NCBI RefSeq assembly: GCF_025024155.1
Contig: NW_026251723.1
Span: 186,001-250,000 of the forward strand
Direction of reading: 5' to 3'
DNA length: 64,000 bases
From: Gamsiella multidivaricata
Lineage: Eukaryota; Mortierellomycota; Mortierellomycetes; Mortierellales; Mortierellaceae
Made by a program: the position numbers and the translations under genes. Shown piece by piece: positions 45,518 to 57,041 of this stretch; position 1 is the first letter of the stretch; each line of letters opens with the position of its first letter. The notes below the pieces were generated by a model. That model was not told where the DNA came from and made no database searches. It worked only from the letters and a program-made list of their open reading frames with translations.

Positions 45518-47578
45518 ATGCCTCTCCTGAAGAAGGTGCACGGACCATGGGCCCATTCGGATCCATCATCCCCTCCTCTGCCCAAACCTCTCCACGCACT
45601 CTCCACAGGACCACTTTCCCTGTCCCCCCTCCGCAGCAGTACCAGTAGTGTCATGACCAGCACCTCGCAACCACCCCACCTCCTCTTCCAGATCCCCGAA
45701 CTCGTCTCTTTAATCCTCGCATTCCTTTCCCCATACACGCTCCGGCACAGCACAAGCCTCGTCTGCCGCCAATGGCGCACGTTGTCGCTTGAATCCTCCG
45801 CACTTCCGCCCCTGAGAGCCGTATGGACCACAGCAATGGCACCTCACGAGGCCCAGGCGGCACTGATGACCGATAACATATTGGAGAGATGTGGGTGCCT
45901 GTGTATCAGGGGAGACCCGAAGAGGAGCTGGAATCCATATGGCCCGAACTCGAAGGAGGAGAAGCAAAAGTCATGGGAAACATTCATGAAGGCGCTCGAA
46001 GCGCTCGGTCGTTCAGAGGAAGGCAAATTCAGTACCAGCAGAGCCACGAGGCCTAGTCGGAAGTTACGGATAACGCAATTGATCATCCAGGGCGACATAC
46101 CGATCGCAACCCGCGTGGAGCCCTTGCTCGCTGGCTCGCCGCTACTGGCAACGACGTTGACGCACATAAGGGTCGAGCACTTCATGGCGGAGCCTGTCCT
46201 CGAGATTGACGAGGTCCTCAATGTTTGCAGAAACTTGGTGGACCTATATTTAGAGTCCCCTGGGCGTGAAGGGGATTTCAACAATACTGTCCCGGTCGAG
46301 CTACTCATGCATCCATACAGCATCCTTTGGTCCGCTCATACAAATGCGTCCAGGCATCAGCTAAAGCTTCGCAGCTTCGTCGCCAAGGGTTTCCGGATCA
46401 TGCTCCCTGTTATCGAGGCAATCGTGCGCCGTAGCCCCATGATCACAGCCCTCGAGATTGTATCGGCCTTTGGGGCAGAACGAGTAAATTTGCAAGGGGG
46501 TGGTGGGTTCAAACTGGTGCCGTTTGATCTCCCATTGTTGTTCAGAACGATGGCTGCTTCGCTTCCGATGGTGCGGCATATTCATGTCTCGTTCTCGAAC
46601 CTTTCCATGTCAACCAACGACGCGAGGGTCTTTCGCGAATGCTTCGGAGGCGCCAAGTCTTGGTCCCTGAATGGGGCCATTCTCTCTTCAGATAGCCTTT
46701 CCACCCTCCTCTCGGCTCCGCCCACGTTACCACATCCTCCAGACGATGCTGGATTGTACTCATGCCTAACCAGCCTCGAGATCCTCTCTACATCCACCAC
46801 GCCGTCTCTCTCTAGTGCCCTTCACGCCTATCTAGTATCCCCGTCCGCCCGCTCACTCCTCCATCTTGTAGCTCCCCATATTCCCTACGCGGTTGACTAC
46901 TTTAATCCACATCTGCTTCACACCCATCGTCTCTGGACTTGCCGATCTCTCAGAACCCTCCGACTTCATATCCATATAAACCTCAACGCCCCCAACACAA
47001 CACTGCCATCTTACACCGAATGGTCCGCTCGCACCCTATGGGGATACCTAACGCGTCTACTCCCCCGGCTCTGCGACCTAACGATCCACCATCCACGGAT
47101 GATTTACGCCCTCGAAGGCGGATTATGTCTTTTGAGGCGCACGCGCTTCCTGGAACACATCAACCTCTCTTCTGAAACGAAAGTCACGCTAGAGGAACGC
47201 GACCTCGCCTGGCTGATCAAACACCCAACCAGGGCCCAGAAGATTAAGCGCCACTTGTGGGTCGCGAAACTCAAGACCAAGGCCCGTTTTCCAAGTAGTG
47301 GGGATGACAGTAGTGGCAGTAGGAGGGATTGGGACCTAGGAGCGATTGCGCAGGAACTTTGTCTGGATTCAATGGGTTCGCTCCAGGATGTGCTGGACTG
47401 TCTAGAAGACGGCGACAAAGATGGTGAAAGCGACCAGGGCTGCCTGCCGTACCTCGAGTCACTGGTCATAGAACAGACAGGCAATGGTGCTTATCAAGGC
47501 AACACAAAGACAAAAGTCGAGACAGCATTCCTCATGAAGACCCTCCGATCGGGGGTTTCCTTTCGTTTGGAGGCCTAA
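45518..47578 (+). CDS. F-box protein with LRR-like C-terminal region
   Basis: Single exon, 686 residues from ATG 45518 (a second Met, about residue 46, sits just before the F-box and could also start it). The F-box is clear at about residues 56-95: LLFQIPELVSLILAFLSPYTLRHSTSLVCRQW. The rest has irregular leucine-rich stretches (for example LEIVSAFGAE, LRTLRLHIHIN, LTIHHPRMI, LEHINLSSET) of the kind found in the large F-box families of Mortierella-like fungi. The usual role is substrate recognition in an SCF ubiquitin ligase; the substrate cannot be inferred. Intronless and starting 261 bp from the divergent SNIP1-like gene. Confidence 0.85.
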   Translation: MPLLKKVHGPWAHSDPSSPPLPKPLHALSTGPLSLSPLRSSTSSVMTSTSQPPHLLFQIPELVSLILAFLSPYTLRHSTSLVCRQWRTLSLESSALPPLRAVWTTAMAPHEAQAALMTDNILERCGCLCIRGDPKRSWNPYGPNSKEEKQKSWETFMKALEALGRSEEGKFSTSRATRPSRKLRITQLIIQGDIPIATRVEPLLAGSPLLATTLTHIRVEHFMAEPVLEIDEVLNVCRNLVDLYLESPGREGDFNNTVPVELLMHPYSILWSAHTNASRHQLKLRSFVAKGFRIMLPVIEAIVRRSPMITALEIVSAFGAERVNLQGGGGFKLVPFDLPLLFRTMAASLPMVRHIHVSFSNLSMSTNDARVFRECFGGAKSWSLNGAILSSDSLSTLLSAPPTLPHPPDDAGLYSCLTSLEILSTSTTPSLSSALHAYLVSPSARSLLHLVAPHIPYAVDYFNPHLLHTHRLWTCRSLRTLRLHIHINLNAPNTTLPSYTEWSARTLWGYLTRLLPRLCDLTIHHPRMIYALEGGLCLLRRTRFLEHINLSSETKVTLEERDLAWLIKHPTRAQKIKRHLWVAKLKTKARFPSSGDDSSGSRRDWDLGAIAQELCLDSMGSLQDVLDCLEDGDKDGESDQGCLPYLESLVIEQTGNGAYQGNTKTKVETAFLMKTLRSGVSFRLEA

Positions 47579-47762
47579 TAAGCACACACTTGTCAATAAA
47601 GCGGTGAATGCTCTCTGTAGCTATTTCAACATTGGTATCGAACAAATCAGCGTCGTAATAAGAAGATGCTCCCCCGATCCTTTATTCAGTCCATGAAAAT
47701 GTATACAGCAAAAACAAAGGGAATCGGGCTATGCATGCTCTAAGAATTGGATGCGTCCTCGC

Positions 47763-50452
47763 TTAGACCAGACGACCAGCAGCATACTCCTGTAGATCAT
47801 AAAGAGTAGCTTGGATTGTCTTGCCATCAAACTGGCGACCCTGCAACTGTGCAGCTGCTGAGCGTGCATCTAAGCATGCAGAAAATAAACGCGATTGCAT
47901 TAAAGCCAAGTTCTCCAGCATCAATCATTACACTCAACGCACGGACATGACAAAATAATTTTTTAGCGCACTTACCAATGGGCGACATGAACTGGATAAA
48001 AATGCGCAATATGCCATCGGTCAACGGCAAGAGCTGCACCTTCACAACAGGACCATACTTACTGCATTCTTCCCTAAACTCCTCCTCAAGCTGATCGTCC
48101 ACATCCGCAGGCGTTGCACTGTACTGTAACCGCACCACCGTTGGCTGCACTACATCCACCACCGTCGCTGTCGCAGGCGGAACAATGCCTCCACTTCGTG
48201 CAAGACTTTGCATCACCATGTACCTTTGGTTGCCGCTAATGCTCATATTCTCTTCAGACGCTACAGACTCCCTGTCGCCGTTCATTCCAGCTGAATGGCC
48301 CATTGCCACAAGCCTCTGTGCTGTTGATGCTGCAGTAGCAGTAGCCCTTGCGATCACTAATAGCAAATAAAAGTAGAATAGTTTAGTCGTATAGTCCACA
48401 TTCAGTATCATACACAGAGATATGCAATAATTTTCGTCCATCTGGCGGATAAATAACACACTCTACTTACTGGCAGGGTTCACAGAGGAGACAGGTGTAG
48501 CTGCGGGAACTGTCCGGGCTTGAGCAGTGGGTTGTACGGCGGTAGTGCCAACTGGCATGAAGTCAAGGGCATCCATGCCCTCCGGAAGTGGTCCTCCAAT
48601 GAGTGCTCTGCATACACCCATAGGCATATCTAACAACATGAAACCCTTCATTGAGTCTACCAGCGTGTCAATGTTGGTCCCAGACTTGAATTGCACATAT
48701 CTATAAGATCAGAATGGATAAATATCCAGCATTCATTAGTCCAAGTCTATGCCTTTCTCGTCGGTCCTTGTATGTCCATGTCAGAGTTCATACATCCCAG
48801 CGATCTCCAATGTTGCATCCACAAGAAAGGGATAAGGATAAAGGAGATAAGAGAATTAAAAAGAAAAGAGACATAGGCATGATGAGTCTCTGACAATACT
48901 TCGTATGGTCTCATCATCAGTCCTTCGGGCATCCTGTGAAGACGACACCCGGGAGTCCCATGGGGATCGATCAGTATTCGCGGGCTAGGCAACTGCAGTG
49001 TGCAGGTCGATCGACAACTCACATGCACTGCCAGGAAATGGCATGTGTTCGTATCCGCCGTACAGGGGCGAATGATACATAGCGAGGTCATTAAAAAAAA
49101 AAAAAAATACAGAAGGAAGTAGAAAGGCAATAGTAGAGCAAAAAGAGGGAATGTGTTGGTAGAAGAATGAGCATTCGCATCATCACCACAAGAACAATCT
49201 GCCCCAGGTCATCTTCATATACGCGAGTATCCGGAAGTTCCATGATAAAGAGGGAAAGGGAGAGATCGCGATCCGCATTGATGTTATTGCATCTGGTGAT
49301 AATATCCCTGCCGTTGTCCGCAATGACTATTCGCTTACCCATATCCCTTGTGCTTGCGCGTCATTGGGTCGGGCTAGCAAAATGAATCAGAAGAATGTTA
49401 GCGATCCAACTAAAATAAGCTACGTCCAGTCTGTGTGCAGAACATAACAGACAGATACGCTTGAAGCACTTGGATCTCCCTTACCCTCAACACGCATTTC
49501 TCGACCTCTCCGAACGCTGCAAAGATTCCAGCCAGATCGGTCTCCGAGACCAGTGACCCAATGTTGGCGACATAGACCCTGTTCTCTGGTGGGGATGGCA
49601 GATCGTTGACAGCGCTAGCATCGTAATTCTTGGGTCGTCCAATCTTGAGATTCCGTCCTCCGACATCCACGGACTCTGACGCCTCGACTGCTAAAATGGC
49701 CGCCTCTGGAAGTTGGTATTCCACGAAACAAAATCCGCGGTGCTTTCCTGTTGCGGGATCGACCTTGAGAACAAGTTCCTTGATGTCTCCGAACCGGCTC
49801 AGCTTCTGTCGAACGTCGTCCTCGGTTGCCTCGAAAGAGATTGATCCAACATAGACTCTGCAAAGCGATTTGCGCTGCTCGACCAGATTTGCGACTGCAA
49901 GAGAGGGCTCGGGCTCGGCTGCAGAGGTCAAAGCGCCTGATCTTACCAACTAGACAGCAGATGCAGACAAGTGTGGAATTAATTATCAATCCGCCAGTTC
50001 GCACTAGTTGTTTCCACAATTTCTGTGCTCCTGAAAAAGTGTGCGTTGACGACGGTACCTCTTCCTGGACCTCTCGTGCATATTGCTTAGCCTTCTCCAG
50101 GGCTGATTTCTGTGTTGCAGTGAGTCCTGTTTGTGGGTCCTTTGGCTCTATCATAGATTCTGTGGGGTCTAGAGTCATGGAAGGATGCTTGTGTTAGGGT
50201 TGCTTTGATCTCTTACAGGGCATCTCTTCCTTGAACACGCGAGTGATCCATACCCTGTTCTGATGCATCTGATCCCTCCTTGTCCTCTGTGCTGTTGCCA
50301 TCACCATTACTCGTAGCTACATTGTCCTGCTCCACGCGCTGTTTCTTGGTCGTGCTGTCGGTGTCAACTGATGTTGTGTCAACGAGATCAGTCTCGTCGG
50401 CGTTCAAATCCTCATTGGTTCTCTTCAACTTGTTGTGGTCAATGTCTTCCAT
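47763..50452 (-). CDS. PUF60: PUF60/Hfp-like poly(U)-binding splicing factor
   Basis: Seven exons on the minus strand: 50254-50452, 50059-50168, 49485-49949, 49339-49373, 48471-48700, 47976-48356 and 47763-47869; 508 residues. PUF60 binds pyrimidine tracts near 3' splice sites alongside U2AF. Seen here: an acidic N-terminus; RRM1 from about 133 (RNP2 CRVYVGSI, RNP1 HRGFCFVEY); RRM2 from about 230 (RVYVANIG, then KHKGYGYVQF, which spans a 638-nt intron); the linker ENMSISGNQRYMVMQSLAR, strongly family-specific; and a C-terminal UHM domain (VVRLQYSATPADVDDQLEEEFREECSKYGPV...). RRM2 only becomes complete when exons 4 and 5 are joined. A divergent EF-P gene lies 657 bp upstream. Confidence 0.92.
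48701..49338 (-). other. 638-nt intron in the PUF60-like gene, interrupting RRM2
   Basis: The donor GTAAGC splits a glycine codon of RRM2 RNP1; the acceptor TAG precedes ATATGTGC. Most other introns of this gene are about 80-115 nt. It holds a T14 run (on the coding strand), several stop codons in every frame, and partly open frames without similarity. An alternative or poison exon within it is conceivable but I cannot support one. Confidence 0.8.
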
Positions 50453-51109
50453 GGTATATTCTAAATGAGTGTCCTGTGATGGTGATTGCGGTAGTTCCGC
50501 TTGTGTTTTGTGTTCGATCGTTTCTTGCTGGATTCGATTGTTGCTCGCCGATCCAAAAAACTGTGGAGAAGTGAAGCACGTTCAAGCCCAAAAAGCGTCC
50601 TGTAGAATTGTTCTTGTCTCGAAAGCACGTCACTCACACCCGCACCAAACCTCTATCTCTAATAACTTCATATTGATTCTGCAATGGAGATTGAGGGCTT
50701 GTGGCCTTTTCTGAAATGAAAAGGATATGAGGCTACGGTGCGCCATAGACACTCTAACCTCTCCAATTCTTTCCACAACGGCCCGACGCGTCGAGTAAGA
50801 TATTCTTGGCACACCTTTCCTTACTATCCAAAATGTCTACACATCCCATGGTAGCAAACTGCAAAGTCGCAGACAGAAAACAGCAGTAGTAGCAGCAGCA
50901 ATAGTAGCGGCAATAGTACGATGGTTTCTGACTCTGTGAGACAAAAAGGAACCCAGAGGCGCAAGCGAACAGCCTTGGGAGGACTGCAGCGACCCGTCGA
51001 GCTTAACATGATATGTACACGTGACTCAGCATCTACCAGCATTCTGTGTATTGGATTATTTATGAGGGATAATTAATAAACTACACCCGAACCCATTTGC
51101 AAACCAACG
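50453..51109. other. divergent promoter region between PUF60-like and EF-P-like genes
   Basis: 657 bp with no supported coding sequence. It includes a short CAG/CAGCAGTAG-type repeat near 50879-50915 and an AT-rich stretch next to the EF-P start. Confidence 0.5.
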
Positions 51110-52279
51110 ATGCAGCGAACAAAGATTCTCGGAGCGACCTTCAGGACCGGTCTCAACCGCTCGCCGCTGATGCAATATGTACGCATATTGTCGCATGCTT
51201 GCTTTCTCGTTGCGCCCTGTATTCTTGATGTGGCTGAGGCGATTATCAATGGAGGCAATGCAACTATCAATCTGACCCTTTCAACCTTTCGCCGATATAC
51301 GATCTGATAGAGGCCGGCTTTCACAATTTACAGAGCATTGGCATTGGATCAGGAGCGAGGATTCAAGAGCAATGTTCTGCAGGTTCGCAAGGGCTTTGTG
51401 GTTGATATAAACAACACGCTGTCCGTTGTTCTCAAACGCGAAACATCCGTGGTACGATCTCAATGGCTCAATTATTCAGTTGCTATATAATCAGCTTTGT
51501 TCTGGTTGTTCGCAAATGAACATACGGATGATTATCGCCTTAATTAATGAACGGCATGCTCTTTCCTGATTTTTATTGCTATAGATGGGACGCGGCACGT
51601 CCACCATCAAGGTGAGAGAACCCAAAGCAATTGACGATCCGGCGGTTGAGACGACAGCATGTGCGATGGTTTGATACGGAAACACGGCTTAGACAAGTCT
51701 AACGACCCAAATCGTTATATCAGCTCGACGTACAGGATCTATTGACTGGAACTAAGCACACGGAGCGCTTCCGTTCTGGAGACATGGTCGAGGTTACGGA
51801 GTTGGATGATCACACGTGCCAGTTCCTTTACAGAAACGATGGTCAAATTCATCTCATGGATCCTCACTCGTTCGAGATGTACGAAGTGCCAGAATCTGTC
51901 CTCGATGGTACGTTCTCAATTGACTTGAATATCATTGTACTTCTTTAATTATTGATTTCTGACTACCGCCTGCTATGCGATTGTTACTTTGTGTTTAGAA
52001 AGACAGCTTCAATTGCTCAAGCCGGACATGACTGTGCATCTCTCAATGTTCCAGCCTGACCCCGAAGTCCCCGGAAAGCCCATTTCTATCAAACTGCCAG
52101 CGCAGGCTATCTATGAGGTGAAGGAGACTCATGCATCAGCCGCTCAGGCGAACAAGGGCACGGTATACAAGAACGCGGATCTTGAGAACGGGATCAAGGT
52201 CCAGGTGCCGGACTTTGTCAACGTTGGCGATAAGGTCGTTGTCGATACCGAGACCGGAAAATATGTTAAACGCGCATGA
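51110..52279 (+). CDS. mitochondrial-type translation elongation factor P (EF-P)
   Basis: Five exons: 51110-51178, 51311-51451, 51585-51611, 51724-51907 and 51999-52279; 233 residues. EF-P relieves ribosome stalling at proline runs; this copy has an import-type N-terminus (MQRTKILGATFRTGLNRSPL) and should act in mitochondria. Seen here: domain I NVLQVRKGFVVDINNTLSVVLKRE, the loop GRGTST, LLTGTKHTERFRS, then FLYRNDGQIHLMDPHSFEMYEV, and a C-terminal domain ending KVQVPDFVNVGDKVVVDTETGKYV, the bacterial EF-P end signature. Counting back from LLTG, the arginine of GRG sits where E. coli EF-P has its modified Lys34. That loop is encoded by a separate 27-nt exon. Acceptor 51310 was chosen because it keeps phase 0 and completes the presequence. 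Confidence 0.88.
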
Positions 52280-52403
52280 TGGGTCATCACTAGCAATATT
52301 TCAGGTGCACACAGCTCAAGCACAGACAATAAAAACACGCCTTTTTTATTTATTTATTTATTTATTTCTCTATTGTCAGTGTGCAAATGTGTGGCATAGC
52401 AGC

Positions 52404-53429
52404 TCAGTAGCCAGCAGCGGCTGCCTCCGCATCATCCGCAGCTGCGTCATTGTCCTGTCCGGGACTCTTCTCCAGCGCCCTCCGTGCCTTCATTAGCCTG
52501 TAATTTTCAATGGCCTGTCTCCGCTCTTCCTCAATGATGCGCCTTCCTGCAGGTGTCAAATTTTTCAGCCTTGACTTCTTTGGTTGGTCCTTATCATCGT
52601 CATCACCCTTTCCTAGTTTCCGCTTCTTATCCTTTGCATCGACTTCGGCAACCACATCGGCATAGTCCTCCTCGCCGGGGGTATTCTTCCACTTCTTGTT
52701 CACCATAAACTCGTCATTCTTGCGCTTCTTTGGGATAGCTGTGAAGATTGGAGGTGCCTCCGCAACATCGTTGAGTCTGACCTTATCCTTGATGGTCTCG
52801 AATTCTTCATATGCCTTCTCTTCCTGATCCTTAAGTTTCTTGGCCTTTTCCTTCGCCTTAAGTTTTTCATAGTACCTATAAATAAGAATTGGAATATTAG
52901 TCGATCATTTCTTCCATGATTTTCATGCGCAATTGAAGAGGTGTGCGATTATTACTTCTTCTTCTTGCTCGAAGTGGCAGTGTTATCCTTGGTTGCCTTC
53001 ATTAATTTGCCCCGCATGTGTTCATCTACACGACGTGAGAAATCTCCCATCTTTTCGCCAGGCTGGATCCTCAATTCGTCCGCAGCGGACTTTTTGGAGT
53101 TCTGATTGCTATTGTTGCCACCTTTCGTGTTGTTACTGGCACCCTTGTTTTTCTTTCTGTCTTGACCAAGATCCTCTGATGATCCGGCTTGTTTGTTTTC
53201 CTTCATTGATTCCTTCTTGAACATGATCCGTGCGAACCCCTTGGGTGTATCCGAGCAGGCATTTTTGAATGGCGACTCATCATATCTAGTAAAGGCCATC
53301 AATTAGCACGTCAGTATCGGTTCAAGTTAGCCATTTACTTCAGAAAAATAGAAAATAAGAGTCTGTGTCTTACCCTTTTTCACTCCGCAATGCCACACGC
53401 TCGGAAAACTTTTTTCTTTTGTGACCCAT
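52404..53429 (-). CDS. lysine-rich basic protein, probably nucleolar
   Basis: Three exons on the minus strand: 53374-53429, 52956-53285 and 52404-52875; 285 residues. The start MGHKRKKFSERVALRSEKGYDESP is followed by GFARIMFKKE, a polar low-complexity stretch rich in K, N and S, then PGEKMGDFSRRVDEHM, a long charged helix of the YYEKLKAKEKAKKLK type, APPIFTAIPKKRK, and near the end RRIIEEERRQAIENYRLMKARR. This order (phrase GEKxxDFxxRVD, basic coiled coil, closing EERRxxIExYRxxKA) resembles a conserved fungal family of basic nuclear proteins and perhaps animal CCDC137, but I am not certain. Nucleolar location is inferred from composition only. Confidence 0.75.
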
Positions 53430-53700
53430 GGTTTAAAGGAAAATGGAAGGTAGACAATGGATGGTCAAACTGTTGCCACCAAAAAAAAAAAAAGAAAAAA
53501 AAGCCAACAGTCAACAGTCAATATTTGTGACTACCATTGATATCATATGTAGCAGTGTGTGCGATGTCCTCTGGTTCGGTGAAACTTAAGTGTCACGTGT
53601 GAACGGCCGGGCCGGGCATAAAATAGTTTATGATCACCTTGGAGTTCATTCCTTCACCTCTAACCTCCCCCTCTCCGCTCTTCGCTGTTAACATAATACC

Positions 53701-54519
53701 ATGTCTGCCCCTGCTGCTGTCAACCCTGTTCGCAACGTATGTTCGCCATCAAAAGAGGAGAGGGGACGTGTCTATGTCGGTGAATACGTTCATCACTCAC
53801 GGCGATATAACGCCGGATACAATGGTTCAGCTGGCTCAACTCAGGAACAAGGGAACTTCATCAACAACAAACAGCATCGGAGCATCAGAGCGAAAGAGTC
53901 TTTGGCCTTCTCATTTCGCATCTTGTACTGTTCATCGAGCTTCATGCGTGAACATGAAGCACATGATCTTTTTCTATCAGACAATTTTCAGGAACGGCAA
54001 CTCAACGTAGTAGTTTTTCGTCTTCGAAACTCTTTTATGGGGCCGTCGATCTGCTTTACTAACCGCTTTTGCCTGGATCTCTTGAGATATGAACCAAAGA
54101 CAATATTTATTACCTTCTAATATGAAATGCTGATGGCATTTTTGCTTCCTATTGATCTTAATGCGATTAGGTCGCCCGTTGGTCCGCGTTGGCTGCTGGT
54201 CTTGTCTATGGTTATGTCCACCACAACACCTTGTCTTCCTTGGAGCACAACCGTGCCGAGCAGAAGAAGGCCGAGAATCGCGAGCGTCTGATTGCTCAGG
54301 CCAAGGCTGAATGGGTTAAGATGAACACCCCTACAGGAGGTACGGCTACTCTGACCGGATTCTTCCTCTACTATTTTCCTTGGAACTGTGAATGCATGGT
54401 ACTGATACACACAACTGATCTGCTATTTCTTCTTCATGATTGCAGGTGTCGTCACCGATCCCGAAAGCCCCAACTTCGACTTGGAGAAGGTCTTGATCCA
54501 CCTCTCGGAGACTGCATAA
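53701..54519 (+). CDS. ATP21: F1Fo ATP synthase subunit e
   Basis: Three exons: 53701-53736, 54171-54339 and 54446-54519; 92 residues, normal for the family. Subunit e (yeast Tim11/Atp21) lies in the inner mitochondrial membrane, where it helps ATP synthase dimerise and cristae curve. Seen here: a single N-terminal membrane helix, VARWSALAAGLVYGYVHH, with the GxxxG dimer motif (G22 and G26), followed by a charged amphipathic helix LEHNRAEQKKAENRERLIAQAKAEW. Intron 1 is 434 nt and follows the twelfth codon. Without its removal, the frame stays open to 54120 (139 residues), so an unspliced transcript could encode a different, presumably meaningless tail. Confidence 0.9.
53737..54170 (+). other. 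434-nt intron of the ATP synthase subunit e gene
   Basis: Donor GTATGT, acceptor GATTAG. Unusually long for this window. The upstream reading frame continues open for nearly its full length, up to 54120, which by chance is notable but has no family similarity. Confidence 0.8.
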
Positions 54520-54801
54520 GTGCGCGGCATGTGTAGACATCCTTTCACAAAATCAATACCTTGCATGGAGATGGCACAAACGAAGGAGCGGACGGAGAGA
54601 CTTTGATAACGTAAAGAAAAAAAATACATCATTTGTGACAAATAAATCGTTCTTGAAGCAACGCTGACTATATGCACATTGAGATGTTGGTCGCTACAGC
54701 AACGATGGGTTATTGAAGTGATCAGCAAATCACGCCGGAGATGATCTTAAAGGTTGCTTGACGCCTGAGGCGGAACTATTTTTATATGTTTACACTCGAA
54801 C

Positions 54802-57041
54802 TCATTTCTTTTTCGCGGTCTTGTCCAGGAAATCAATGTACTTCTTGGGTACTCCTTTCTCTAGAAGGACTGCTGTCACGTTTTTGACCTGCGGGCCCTG
54901 TACCATGATCTCCCGAAGGTTCAGCTTTGGCGAGGCGCCGACCAGTGGCGTAACTAAATAGCAATGGTTAGACGAAGTATGAGACTATTAGTTTAATAGT
55001 TACTTCTAAGAGCCTCAGCTGATACGTGCCAGTGGAACGCCATTCACAAGAAGACGACGTACTCGCAATGCTGCTGGCACAGAGGACCTGGATCTCCTGC
55101 CCAAAGGTATCGACGTCGATCATGAACTGCTCCAGTCCTGACACTCTAGTGGCAGTCTTTCGTCCGGTACGGATCTCCTGGATAATCTGAATCGGCTTGA
55201 CACCACCCTTGATAAACCGGGGTTGTTGATCTTTGTACCCAATAGAGTGGTAGTGCACCATGTTGTTGACTAGCCTATCATACCAAAAAAGTTTGATCCG
55301 CATCGAGATGACCGTTAGTATACAAGGCAGATGCTGCATTCATAAACAAGACAGCAGCAGGTCATTACCTGTCACTGGTCTGATCTCTTGGCACACGGTC
55401 CAGCTGTTCTCCTTTCTTAGCCAGCGCTTCTCGCAGGACCTCATCCAGTCGAATCATTCTTTGATTCTTTGGATCTGACAACTGCTTCTCCTTGATGTAC
55501 TCTGCCAACAAACTCCTGAGCTCTGGCAATGAATAATATCCGTCCTTGGATCGTCCTGTCGCTTCGAAAAAATCCGCGGAGGCGCTGTTGGGTCGATATG
55601 CCTCCAGAACCTCCAAGCCCTTGGCATCGGAGCTCGCCTGAGTGCCCGCTGCCTCGATCTTGGCTTGACGCGCAGCCTGCTGTTCCACAGTCCTGTGTCC
55701 CTTGAATGATTTCAATCTATAAAAGTTAAATGATCAATATCATATTAGTAGATCGCAGCACGATCACGAAGACATACACGTATGGTACTTGAAAAGGCAT
55801 CATACTCAGGATGACTCCAATTGACGCTGAGAAGAATGAGTTCCCCTTTGACATCCTTGCACTTGATGAGATCTTGTTTCTCCACTGTCTTGAGCCATTT
55901 TGCCAACTTTTTCCAGCTAGATTTCTTGATGTCCGCTTCCGCAGCCTTACCGCAGGCACGGTTAGGAAGTACATATGAGGAGTAAAACGTCGAGGCGTTC
56001 ATTGGCAACAGCTCCTTGGCGACAGCCTCTGTGATCTTGAACTTGAGCACATAAAGCAGCGCCTCGTGAAGATACTTGTCGACTTCCTCTGCGGAAAGAA
56101 CAATAGCCTCCTCGACTGCCTCGATTGGCTCCTCCGCCTTGTCAACTGAGGCGTTGTTTTCGTTTGAGCTCTGCGCTTGCACAGTATCATTGTCTCTGAC
56201 GGGTGCCTTTCCTTTTGTATCGCTGATAGAAGCATCCTTCAAGTTCTCCGACAGCTCCTCTCCATCGGCTTCGTGTTCCTCGTCGCTCGTTTCGTACTCA
56301 TCATCCAGTGTTGTCTTGACTCCATGTGACCAATCCGATGGCAACTCCGGTTTGTTTCCCATGGCCCATAGCTGATCCTGGTGTAAGTGCAAGATGTGAA
56401 CAGCCTTTCCTTTGGGAGGCATGCTGCCTCTGGATGACGCAATTGATCGTCCAGACACAGCCATGGTCCCTACACCGAGAGGATACTTGTTTCCTCGAGC
56501 GAAGATGACGACCAGGGCGCCCTCTTCTAGATCTGGGACTTCGGTGTTGTTGGTGATGACTCCAGGGATCATTAGATCGGCACCATTACGGAGCTTATCC
56601 ACGACAGGATTCCATGTTGTGAGGCCAGGTATCAAGGCCGGGAACTTCCAAAGGGTGTATACTATGAGAGGTTGAATGATGTTCGCGTGAGATAGGGTTG
56701 TGAACATAGCAAACAAAAAAAGGCGAGAGTACCGTGATGATGCCATGCGCCTTACCTGTAGGCACAATGACAGAGTCTTTCTTATTGCTGCTGCTGATCT
56801 TGAACCAAAGAGGCGTTCCCTCTGAGTCGGTATACAGTGTGCCGGGCTCTTCGATATAGGAAGTGAACTTTGCAGACTGAAGGCCGTCAGGGGTGATAAT
56901 GGCATTGATAGGCGTGTCATGAATGGGCTCCATATCGCGTAGGGCCGGGAAGCTGGCGAGGATTTCGTCTCTGAGGCGCCTCTTGTCACTCGACCTGAGG
57001 GGCGAGAAGGACTTGAGGGACGCAACAGGCTTTTTGAACAT
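54802..57041 (-). CDS. EIF2D: eukaryotic translation initiation factor 2D (ligatin, Tma64)
   Basis: Five exons on the minus strand: 56756-57041, 55806-56661, 55369-55716, 55063-55274 and 54802-54953; 617 residues. eIF2D binds the 40S subunit and removes tRNA and mRNA after termination, and can deliver initiator tRNA without GTP. Seen here: the N-terminal MFKKPVASLKSFSPLRSSDKR followed by a pre-PUA/PUA unit (LYTDSEGTPLWFKI, then LWKFPALIPGL, and GALVVIFARGNKYPLGVGTMAVS), an acidic linker, a winged-helix segment, NWSHPELKSFK created by splicing, a SWIB-like domain (YRPNSASADFF), and a C-terminal SUI1 domain (RTGRKTATRVSGLEQFMIDVDTFGQEIQVLC, then GPQVKNVTAVLLEKGVPKKYIDFLDK). Every phase agrees. 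Divergent from UPF1, 330 bp apart. Confidence 0.94.

Noticed and set aside
49091..49342. Open frames in the PUF60 intron as alternative coding exons
   Set aside because: They do not provide RRM2 residues, while the exon at 48471-48700 completes RRM2 exactly.
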